Assembly: GCA_013396755.1 (NCBI GenBank)
Contig: VWZF01002968.1
Location: 248,001-312,000 of the forward strand
Source: Sclerurus mexicanus
Taxonomy: Eukaryota; Chordata; Aves; Passeriformes; Furnariidae
DNA length: 64,000 nucleotides
Direction: 5' to 3'
The notes beneath the pieces are model-generated. The model was not told the origin of the DNA, did no database searches, and worked only from the letters and a program-made list of their open reading frames with translations. This document shows positions 51,641 to 62,100 of the stretch, piece by piece. A program made the position numbers and the translations under genes. How positions within the stretch are numbered: the stretch's first letter is position 1; each line of letters starts with the position of its first letter.

Positions 51641-54272
51641 TGCAATATTGCCACCGCTGTTGCACATTCTGTCATTTATTTTTGCAAGATACTTGAAACA
51701 GTTACTACTTCCATTTAACAATTTTAAGCAGGAGTATCACCGATATAAAGCAGGATCTCAAAGCAAATCCTCAGCCTCTCCTGGTTTGACCTCTACCTCA
51801 TTCAGAGCAGATGAGAAACCACCATAGGGAGCTGCATTACAGATATACTTGTATCACCTTAGCCACAGCGTCCTCTATGGGTTGCACAACTCTCTTAATT
51901 TCTCCAAGTGTAAATCACTCTTCAAAATTAATGGGCTAGAGAAGTCATAGTAGGAGAATGTTATTACCTTGAAGTTTTAAGATATTACCCATTAAGATAT
52001 CTAAGCTAGAGAAGCCTCTATCTCTGGAGAAAGTGCCTGCACAAATGCTTAGCTAAGAGAGGTTTATCTTAATACAGTTTTCAGAGTGCATATTTGCACT
52101 AGGGAGGAAAAAATACTGAAATATCTTGCAAGGTAGTCAGTACATCACTGCAGACAAAAAGTAAACCTTGGCTGCAGTCTCCATCATCTCTGCCTTGTAC
52201 TCAGTCAATGAGCAGGATGACCAGACACAGCAGACAGGGCATGACAGTGAAGGAGCTGACAAGTCTCCTAGAAAACATACAAACCTCATTTGTTAGACCA
52301 CCACATTATCCATGGCTATCAAACTCAGCACCAGAGAGGGTGTTCTGCACCAAACACATTCACATGGGGCACCCCTGGATTTGGAGAAGCATCATTCTTT
52401 CTTCTGGCTATATTCCCAGGTCTATGTCCAACCCACTTCAGAAAAGAGCCGAATTCCTTTCTATCTTTTCCTGAACTCCTTACTTTAAAAGAGAGCCACA
52501 TCCATCAGCTTCTTATTTACAACCTATTTCCCCTTTTCTTATATTGCAGAGGGAAGGGCTCTGAGAAGTAACTCTCTGGCCTTCTCCAGGTCTCAGCTCT
52601 GCTTCCAGGCCAGTTGACAAAGCAAGCATTAATTCACTGAATTGCTCTTTGCCATGCATGACTCATTCTGTTCACCATTATCTTACCTTTACCTCCATTT
52701 GTTCCCTCCACTGTTAACTTCGTTCTCACATAAAAATTAAGTTCCTTGAACCTTTTTAGTCCAGGCTTCTGAAAAGCTTTCAGAACCCAAGACTCCAAGC
52801 AGTATTTTAAAAAAGTGTATTTCACCTTCTACTGTATGTATGAAAAGCTAGAAGTTTTCAGACATGCCCAGCACAGCAAACAGAGGCAGGAATACATCTC
52901 AACATCATTGGCTAACCAGGAACTGCAGAAGTAGACCTCTGAAAAAAAACTTCTCTTTGACACCATTCATGTTTAAATGGCAATACAGACACAAGTGTCT
53001 CACTCTTCTCTGTAACTGAGTGTTCCATTTCAGGTCCTTTATTAGCAGCTTCAAGAATAATCTTCTGCTTTAAGGGGAAGGGGAAAGAGGACAGACAGAA
53101 ATCAGCGTTTCTATTGAATGGGAAATTCTAGTAATTCAATCTTTTTTTCTTCTGTGTAGGAGAAAATAGAATTGCTTACAAGAAAGCATTAACTTTTTTT
53201 TTTTTTAAGAATGAAAGAGTTCAGGAAAAAAGCTGTTTCATTTTTATTAAACAGTTTCTCAATTGAAATTATTTATTTTAGTTTCTTGCATGAAGATGTT
53301 GCACTCCATTTTGCTGAGCCAAACAGACACTAGTCATGTTAATCCTGTTCTCTGTTCCACCAGGCCTGCCTGAGAGACAGCAGACTCACTGCTCCCTCTT
53401 TCATCAGGAGCACATGGAAATGCCACATGTCACTTCATATTCCACAGCACTGGGATGATTCATCATCCCCTCATATGCCATGCAGTTCCTGATACAGAAA
53501 CTTCCAAATGACTTGGGAAAGTGGCCACACAGGAAACAGCTCCACAGTTGACTAGCCTTCTTAGTCAGTACAAACCCCCTTTTATTTAAAAAAGTTAACT
53601 CCTGTAATTTCCATTTGATCCAGTTTTGCATCCTATTTAAGTCTTTCATGAATATATCACAACATACACTGCCGCAAAATTACTTGCATCATGGCTTTGT
53701 TGCAAAGGCAGGTACAGCAGCAAACTTAACATCCATGTCTCCAAATCAGTCAGACCTGATTCCTCACTGTTGAGCCTCAGCAGAACCAATCTTCAGCTGA
53801 CATGTCCCTTCCGAGTCCACATTTCCAAGCTTATCTGTTTTGCCACACATTAACAACATCAAGTCATTCAGGTCCTTGCTAAGCACTACATCACACAACT
53901 CCCAGCACCCTGAAATTGATTTACTCTTCTTCTCATGGACCTAAGCCTCCCCACTTCACCATTTACTTGGGGGAACATCTCACACTGCAAAGCAAAGCTT
54001 CAGTTTCTGCAGAAAATTATCTCCTGAGTAAGCAGGAAAAGAAAAAAAAAAAGGATAATATATCTCTTTACTTGATGCATAATTTTCTGTCACCAAACAT
54101 TTTAGGCAAAACATGAAAGTGTCTTGTGTTTTCAGCAGTTCATCAAAAACTATTTATTTTTGTTACCAGAATACCCATCAGTCATGGCATTGTCTTGCTT
54201 GTGTTGAGAAATTAACTTTGCCCTGAAGGAAACCATGTCATTGTTCTCTACATTTATTCTGCTATGCTACAG
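51641..54272. other. Non-coding stretch, nothing recognised
   Basis: No exon, RNA gene or transposon recognised. A 12-base T run lies near 53193-53206 and an A run near 54040-54052. Upstream of 54273 this could be intron if the exon there is real. Confidence 0.5.
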
Positions 54273-54441
54273 GGCAGCTCCCAGCATTACCTGTGGAGTG
54301 GCCATTCCCCTGCTGAGACAGACACAGAGAAAGGTGTTGCTGTTCCTTTTCCCACCACCGGGACTGCAGAACCAATTGCAGTCTCCCAGTCTGGAGAGAC
54401 CCTTGAGCTCCTGAAAGTGGACACAGAGAATAAGGAGAAAG
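54273..54441 (+). CDS. Candidate internal protein-coding exon, gene unidentified
   Basis: A 169-bp segment with a pyrimidine-rich tract ending GCTATGCTACAG just before it and a consensus donor AAAG/GTAAGT just after (intron starts at 54442). Only the frame beginning GGC at 54273 is open throughout; the +1 frame stops near the end and the +2 frame stops within about 45 bases. It gives 56 codons plus one base (starts phase 0, ends phase 1). The peptide is hydrophilic and acidic, ending ETLELLKVDTENKEK, without transmembrane or cysteine motifs. This resembles a linker exon of a larger protein. I do not recognise the protein and found no neighbouring exon, so a pseudo-exon is possible. The 145-codon antisense frame (54287-54724) lacks such borders. 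Confidence 0.4.
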
Positions 54442-55631
54442 GTAAGTAATTGTTCTCCTCAGAGTTCTGGTACCGGCTCAAAACTTCCCTTTTTAGGGTG
54501 GGAGATAACAGAATGAATAAAGTCTTGCAGGAACAGTGTTCTCCTATTTTGTGTTCTTGCCCACCAGCTTCTCTATCTTTAGATACATGCCAAGAAATCC
54601 AGACAGCTTTTTTGCTTTCCCAAGATGTGCATTTTTCTGGCATAGCATTCCAGCTCCTGAAGTATTTTTCACAATCAATCTCCAGCCTGATTTTGCTGTG
54701 GTGTTTGTACAATAAAGTTGTCAAAACGCAAACTTTGGAGCACTTGAATCATAAAGCTACTAAGTTTACCATCATCTGACTACTTCTATTAAACTTCACT
54801 GGACTCATTTCCCTGACTCAGGGTAACCACAAGCAACACTATTTCAGTTGTAAATTATAGCATTTTTAACAATTTTAAAGCCCAAATCATCTAATTGCTA
54901 AAGAGATTAAGTATTTAAAAATCATTTTTCTCTCAAACCTCTCCCATTAGGATTAGCTGGAAATGAACCAGCATCAAGAGAACAGGTTTTGCTCTATCAT
55001 TAAAATATGAGATCAATACAATGAAGATGAATATCAGTAATGTTGAGTCACCGTTTCTGTGTCTCCTGTTAAACTGCTCCAAGCACAAAATGCAAATGCT
55101 TCCATTTCTTGTTACACACAGGGTTTGACAACTTGAAACCCACCTGAATGCAGTATACAAAATTCTCTTGAATATAGTACTGCCTCCTGCCTGTGTAAGA
55201 CTGAGTGACCCAGGAAAGGTGAACAAAACAAGGGTAAGTTTAACACCACATAAAAGTATGCTTAAAGGTAGAAAAATAAAGCTCATTTTTCTTGTCCCTT
55301 TTCTGGCCAATTAAGCATTACTACATTTTTTAAATTAGTTAAAAATAGTAGAGGAGGCAAGAAACAAAATCATAACAAATCAGGATAGATAACGCTGCTT
55401 TGACAGTTTGAATTTTGGGGAAGGAAAAAAATGTTAATTTTGTTCTAGTCTTTCCTTGATAGAAACTGTGCTGTAACTTGACTCACATTTGCAGTGCTCT
55501 CTAACAAACATATCAAGAAGAAATTGTTGAACTTGTTAAAGCATAACCTTGAAAAGCAGATTAGCACAGCCTTTTCTTTAGCCAGGCAGGCCCCTCTTAA
55601 TGCAAGTTTAACATGGTTAAGAACAGCAAAA
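54442..55631. other. Non-coding stretch, nothing recognised
   Basis: Would be intron if the exon at 54273 is real. No second exon with matching phase 1 acceptor was recognised. The minus-strand frame at 54933-55310 (125 codons) has no domain. Confidence 0.45.
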
Positions 55632-55790
55632 AGCATAGGAATAGTCATACTTGGTCAGAGCAAGGACATTCCTAGCCCCATAGATGCTGTTGGACAGAAG
55701 CCATCTCATACTCTTGACCTTAGGCATCCAGTAAAATGTAGGTATGATATCTTCCTAATGGTCCATGGTTGACAGACAACTTCTTGTGGA
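55632..55790 (+). mobile_element. Old interspersed repeat of unresolved family
   Basis: CATAGGAATAGTCATACTTG followed by GTCAGAGCAAGGACATTCC, CCTAGCCCCATAGA and GTTGGACAGAAGCCAT resembles a repeat widespread in sauropsids. I remember its consensus as CATACTGGGTCAGACCAAGG, then CATCTAGCCCAGT and a GACAGTGGCCA block. The order and spacing fit, with many substitutions. I cannot assign the class (CR1-derived, SINE or DNA transposon) from memory. Confidence 0.45.
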
Positions 55791-56817
55791 TTCCAGGACT
55801 TTGACTCAAATGTTGTTTTTATATATTCAGCAAGTTTCAGTCAATTTCTTTTCAATAAACTCAAGAATTCCCACTTAAACAGCAACCACTATATCATGTG
55901 GCAAGTGACACTGGAGATAAATTTCAGGGAAGAGTCATGTCCTCTTTCTTTCAGCTGAAGCCACTCTGGTTTCCCCAGATAGGTGCCTGGGGTTGTGACT
56001 TTGCAGTTAGGACTGCATTAGTGAGGAGATGGGATGAGACCTGGCAGAGAAACTCAGGTGGTGCCAGTACTGTAGCTTCAACATCAGTGTCTTACTACAT
56101 GATTTTTACAAATGTAAAATCACTGAGACACACATTGTGCTGATAGTATAAGTCAAGTGGTTAGATACATATTTTTTATAGGGGTTATTAGGATGCAGAC
56201 GGCACTCTAATTTGATCTCTTGGCCAAGGGTGGCACTGAGGAATTTAATTTACATGGTTAAGAGATAATGGTCCAAACATTAGGACTGCCAAATCTGGGC
56301 CTCTCAAGCATACTTAGACTAAAGAAATTATCAAGAGTGCAACAAACTACTTCAGTCAAGGTCAAAGGTTGTCTATCTGCATCTTCTGCAGCTATGAAGA
56401 GAACATGCACTGGCCTGTTGCATCTTAGCAAAGTAGGTGGCATTCTGGCTTTCAGTAGTGGAACATGTGATGGAGGTCACTCCTCACAGGTAGTTACAAC
56501 TCAGCAGCAAACATCAATGTAAAGAAAAGCCTGGTCTGGATAAGACCTCTGCTGGCTGTCCATTTCATGCTAATACTTTGTGTCTTGAGCCTGAAAAGGT
56601 TAGACCTAAATATCAGAACAACAGTGAGAGAGGGTGAGAGAATATACTCTCCTCCTCCCAACATTTTGAGAGAGAGAGGACCCCTTGTTTACATAGATAT
56701 GAGCCTACCATGGGTAATGTACCTCTGTTGTTGTGCCTCTTTGCCAGTTATGCTTCCTTGTGTGGAAAGAAAGCTGATCTTGCCTAAAAAGGGCTATAAA
56801 AGCATGAGGTGTTGTAA
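55791..56817. other. Non-coding stretch, nothing recognised
   Basis: No exon or RNA gene recognised. A purine-rich GAGAGA run lies at 56625-56685, just upstream of the LTR. Confidence 0.5.
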
Positions 56818-57940
56818 TGTAGCTATTTGTATTGGGTGGCCAGGTTTTGGTAGCAGGTGAGCTACATGAGTGACTTCTGTGAGAAGCTGATAGCAGCATT
56901 CCCTGTGTCTGATAGAGCCAATGCCAGCCAGGTCCAAGATGGACCCACACCTGGCCAAGGCCAAGTCTGTCAGTGACAGTGGTAGTGCCTCCAGGATAGC
57001 ACAGTTAAGATGGGGGAGCAAAAAGACCCTGCACAACTGTAGCTGGAGACAGGAGTGAGAATCTGTGAGAGAAACAGCCCTGTAGACACACGGGTCAGTG
57101 CAGAGGAAGAGGGAGGAGGTGCTCCAGGTGCTGAAGCAGAGATTCCCCTGCAGCCTGTGGTGCAGACCATGGAGAGACAGGCTATCCTCCTGCAAGCCAT
57201 GGAGGTCTGTGGTGGAGCAGAGATCCACCTGCAGCCCAAGGAGGACCCCATGCCAGAGCAGGTAGATGCCTAAAGGAGGCTGGAGACTGTGAGAAGCCTG
57301 CAATGGGGCAAGCTCCTGGAAGGACCTATGGCCCCACAGAGAGAAGGGCCCACACTGGAGAAGGTTTGCTGTAAGGACTTGTGACCCCACAAAGGCTGAA
57401 GGACTGCACCCTGTGGAATGGACCCATGCTGGAGGAGTTCATGAAGAACTCCTACCCCTTGGAAGGACTGATGTTGAAGAAGTTCCTGTAGGGCTGTCTC
57501 CCATGGGAGGGATCCCACACTGGAGCAGGGAAAGAATTTATGAGGAGTCCTCCTCCTGAGAAGAAAGGAGCAGTAGTGACAACATGTGGTGAACTGACTG
57601 CAGCCCCTATTCCCATCTTCCTGCATCACCAAGGTTGGAAGAAGGTAGAGTAAATCAGGCCTGAAGATGAGTCTGAGAAGAAGGGAGAAGTGAGGGGAAA
57701 GGTACTTTAAGACTTAGTTTGTATTTCTCATTATCTTACTCTAATTGGATTGTTAATAAATTAATTTTCCCCCAAGTTAAATTTGTTTTGTCTGTGACAG
57801 TAACTGCTGAATGATCTCTCTCACCCTTATCCCAACTGACAAGTCTTTTGTTATATTTTTCTCTCACCTGCCCAGGTGAGGGGGAGAGCCATAGAATGAC
57901 TTTGGTGGGCACCTAGTGTCCAGCCAGGGTCAACCCACCA
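56818..57940 (+). mobile_element. Solo LTR of an avian endogenous retrovirus (long, about 1.1 kb)
   Basis: The 5' end carries GGGTGGCCAGGTTTTGGTAG (56834-56853), then ATGCCAGCCAGGTCCAAGA and TGGCCAAGGCC. The 3' end carries CAGCCAGGGTCAACCCACCA (57921-57940). Both match an LTR family I recall as common in bird genomes. Termini are TG...CA. The candidate target duplication is imperfect (TGTAA at 56813-56817 versus TGGAA at 57941-57945, 4 of 5). A polyadenylation signal AATAAA is at 57755-57760. Internal imperfect repeats of CATGGAG/CTGCAGCC and GGACCCATGCTGGA units span 57130-57540. No gag/pol/env flanks it. The 198-codon minus frame at 56794-57390 and shorter frames inside are by-products of this GC-rich repetitive LTR. 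Confidence 0.85.
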
Positions 57941-58991
57941 TGGAATAACTTGCCAAGGTTAGCAATTATTCTCAGCAGAGGTGAACACAGTGGATGCTGC
58001 CTAAATGCTGCTGATCTGGGGGCATTGGTGCAGCAGGAACATACCAACCTGGCTTTTGAGCTAGTAGGAAGTGCTTATTGCTCATTATGTTTGAGCTCCA
58101 CAGAAATGTGATTTCCCAGCGGTCTGGAGGCTCAATCAAACCATGTTTCTGAACAAAAGAATGACTTTAGCATTTAGAGATCACATAAGTACTTCCTTAT
58201 AGCAGTCACCCTGCAGGAGATGAAAACTATGTTTCTGGTGTCAATTCATTAATAGAAGGCCTTTATGCCAAACTACATCTACTTGAATGGATTTCCCATA
58301 GATTTTTCACCATGTGTTGCGGTCACAGCAGGAAACTTACTAGATGTGACCTCATCACAGTGGAGAGAAAGGTGATAGATTCATGAAATCAATTTGGACA
58401 TGCACAGCTGATATTTAGAGAGGGAATTTTCTTTATATGTTCCCCATTTTTAAAAAGCCTTCTTCATAGTAGAAACTATTTTCTTCTGTCTTGCCTCCCA
58501 AGGTTTGTCTTTTAAGAACTAGCCTCAAATTGCCTAAAAGCAATCTGCTATTTTATTTGGTGAAACTGACTTTTTCTATACCACTCTGGTAATGAATAAC
58601 TTCAAAATGGGAAGACAGATCAAAGACTTCCACTAGCTGCAGGGTGGGTGGGGTTTTGGAATAATGTCTCAAGTATTTTCCACTCTCTTTTTGCAGTAGG
58701 AGATACCCTGTATAGTGATTTCCCCTGTGTTATGTGTTGTCCCATCATCCCCACCACTATCAATCTCAAGTGAGAGGCAGAGCCAGACCGCTTCAGAGTC
58801 TGTGAGGTAATCACACTCTTACTATTAATGGGAAAACACTTTCTGCTACATGTGACAAAACCAGGTAACTGTGCTTTCCACCAGATCATCTCTAGCCATG
58901 ATGTCTAGCATTCCTGGGAAGGTCTTGTGATTGAGCCTTTGACCACGTCTTGTTATACCTGCCTCCTGCACACTCTGTCAGAGGATTGTCC
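57941..58991. other. Non-coding stretch, nothing recognised
   Basis: No exon, RNA gene or further repeat recognised between the LTR and the CR1 tail. Confidence 0.5.
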
Positions 58992-59106
58992 ACCTGGTCT
59001 AGTGGAAGGTGTTCCTGCCCATGACATGAAGGTTGGAACTAGATGATCTTTAAGGTCCCTTCCAAGCCAAACTGTTCTATAGTTCTGAGACTCTATGATT
59101 CCATGA
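58992..59106 (+). mobile_element. CR1 LINE 3'-end fragment
   Basis: CACCTGGTCTAGTGGAAGGT, TTCCTGCCCATGACATGAAG, GTTGGAACTAGATGATCTTT and AAGGTCCCTTCCAAGCCAAA follow the CR1 3' consensus order. A slightly mutated terminal repeat (CTATAGTTCTGAGACTCTATG with ATTCCATGATT) ends it. Plus orientation, strongly 5'-truncated. Confidence 0.93.
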
Positions 59107-62100
59107 TTTTGGCTTGTTCTTGTTTGTGTTATGCTTATCTGCATAGTTTCATTTGACTTTCTACACTGAAGTTGTACAGCAGCAAACAGATCTTTGTATT
59201 TTTCTCTTAGTTTGCGTGAAGAAATTTTAGCTCCCATTTCTTCTCAGTAGTTTTTCTTTCTTAAAATGCATCCCCCATGAAAGAAATATCCCAGTCTGAA
59301 ATTTGCCTGTGGCAATTTGTGGTAGCAGCTCTCAAAATCATCTCTCTAAATTGGTTGCACAAAGCACTAGGAACTAGGGGGCGTTGAAGGATACCAGCAG
59401 GTCGTAAGCAAGTTGTACCACTGGCCAAAATAGCTGGTCATGACAGCCCAATGAACTGAGTGCTCCTAGCTCCAAACCTTCCTCTTAAAAATGGCCCTTT
59501 GGAGGCTTTCCACTCCTATGGGTGGGTGGGGGTTCAAAGGTTGTCGCTTTTTTAAGTGCGGACAAGTGCAACGCTATGGACATCGAGTCACATGCTTTTC
59601 ATGCAATAACACTGTTATGAAATTCAGTGCAATGTGCTCCATAATCAAAGTGAAGTGAATAAGATGTATTTTACTCACAAAAGAGACTGCTTTCCATCTC
59701 TCTCCCACTGCCAACTGCCCCAATATTCTATCAGGCTTTTTCAAAAATGTTGTGTTTTTCTTTTTTTGTAACATCTCAGATTTCAGTGATTGTACCATCA
59801 TTTTGAAAGCATCCACTCTGGGATAAGCACTGACTGCATTAGAAATGCAAAGCTGAGGTCCAGCAGACATGATTTCTAATTCCAGCCTTGCCATTGCTTT
59901 ACAAATACAAGCAATTCATAGAGACATGCTTGAAAAATTATCACCCCACAGCATACAGATAAAAATTTACAAAAAATCCCATAACCTCTTCAGTTGGAGG
60001 TCTTCAAAAAGAATTTTTTTCAATTGACACATTGGTTCCAGATTTAAAAACTGGGGGGGGTGGGGGGTCAGTGTAGGCTAGAGAGGGAAGTGGGTGTCTT
60101 ATGAAAGAAAGCAGAACTACAATTTTAATCCAGAGTTTCCAAACGGAAAAGTCCCAAAATGGCATAAAAACTACTTTTGAAGGGAAAAACGCAGTTTTCT
60201 TCTAAAACTTGCATTTTTGCCTGAAAACATATATTTGAACAGTTTTCATACCAAATATATCAGTGATTGAAAAGATACAGACTTTAAGCAGCTTCTGGCT
60301 TGCAATAAGTACTGTATTTACACTTTTGTAGGCTTCTATTTGTTGACAAATGGAGAAGAGGAGGTAGGACTGTGGTTGAGGACTTCATGCTGAGCACTTG
60401 ATATCAAGCTGATAAATTATTATCATCTAAATAACTAAATATATTAAAGTCCCATTACTTAATACTAATGACAATGCGAGGGCGTATTTGCTAAACAGCC
60501 TTTCTGTCTTCTCAGACATCGGTACTCACCAGATTACAGGAACAGAATTTCAATAATCAGTCATATTTTTCTGCTAGGCTTCAACAACATGTTATGCTTA
60601 CAAGAGACAAAATACAATTCAGTTCAACCCCAGCAGCTCTCAATACCTCCTAGCAGATGTATCAGGGCCCTTCCCATGTCTGTTCAATTAGAGATAATAA
60701 CTGAAGGTATTAATCACACATTTACAAAAAAAATTCCACAGTTAGAGACACACCGTACAAATTTTGTGATTCAATGTACATCCACATGTTGCTATGATTA
60801 TGCTGTCCTTGGTCTGAAAGATTTAATCAAAACTTAAACAATTAATTGATTTTTGCATTCAATGGTCTGGACTTTCAGCCTGGCACAGCAACTTAGTGCC
60901 AGTGACCCTCTCCTGACTTTCATTTTTCCTTACTGCTGTTGGAGGGAGTGGGAGAAATCATCCCTAGAACAAGTAGGAGCATGCTTACCACTGAAATAAA
61001 AAACCTGGTAGAGGTGCTCTCAGCCACACCACTCAACACCAAGTGTGGTAAGATACTTTAAATGATGTGGTGTCATTCCACCAAGTTAACCCCAACTAGG
61101 GATGAATAAGAAACTTAGAAGTCTGAGGCAGTCCACAATGGGTAGGTGGCTGCTCAGTGTTGGTGACTGAAGGTTAAGGAAAGTTTTAACTTGCAAATCT
61201 AGCCCTGGGCACCAAAAGAGAGGCACAGGTACCTGAAATCTAGTTTTAAATGCAGTCCACCAAGTTGGAATAACAGAACTGGGTGAGGTAACAGAAAAGC
61301 TTGCAAACTGAATATCCTACTCACTTAAGTGTCTTGTAAATAAGGACTGGGACACAAAACGAAGTATGTGTTTCCAGTGGTATGACAATGGAAAACCTTG
61401 CAAGACCATTTTCAGAAATGTTCCCTAACTCCTAATAGTCTTTATTTAGTGCTCAGTTTTGTAAAACCACCTTTGTCAAAAACCCAAGTGTTTTCCATGT
61501 TGCAGAGCCTTAGACTGAGAGCAGACTAATTAATTTATAAGTCTTTCAACTATTCCATTTGCCCATTATACAAGTGACATCAGCATGACACCTCTTTACT
61601 TCTCTGCCTGCTAGAACACCAAGTTGCAGGTGCAGGGCAGAAGGCCGAGTCAGGGCCACGGCAACTGAAGTTGAACAGAGTTTTGGATTCCAATAAGCGT
61701 TTGCTCTCTGCCTTTATCCACAGAGGAAACAGGAAACAGTACGCTCTCAAACCCTGTCATTGTCTCAAGACTGCTTAGGATTTGTACTTCTATGAATAAC
61801 ATAATAATGCCTCCAGCTACAGCAGAGGAGAAAGCATGAGACAGAAGGAAAGGGAGGGCAATTCATCAAATCCAAAACATTTCATAGAAATTGTCTGTGT
61901 CAGGACAGCTGAAATAGTGTCAGAGTTTACATGGGGGCCTCACTGGTCTCCAGCAGACTGCCTGCTAAGACATCAAGGAACTTTAAAGGTCAAATCTAGA
62001 GAGCTATGCCACAGGTGGCAACACTAAGCTTACTTGGGTCATTATCTGCTCAAGTGCTGGGAGAAAGGGCAAGACTTGCCATTACTTGAGGTGGAGGGGA

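Noticed and set aside
56794..57390. 198-codon minus-strand frame, the longest in the window
   Set aside because: Almost entirely antisense of the LTR at 56818-57940; the Leu/His/Ser-rich peptide follows from the LTR's repetitive units.
60053..60067. Possible G-quadruplex (G8-T-G6)
   Set aside because: Only two G runs; a canonical four-run quadruplex would need very short internal loops, and nothing else supports function.
60520..60590. Minus-strand donor CTG/GTGAGTACC near 60531
   Set aside because: The upstream sequence on the minus strand has stops in all three frames before any plausible acceptor, so no coding exon.
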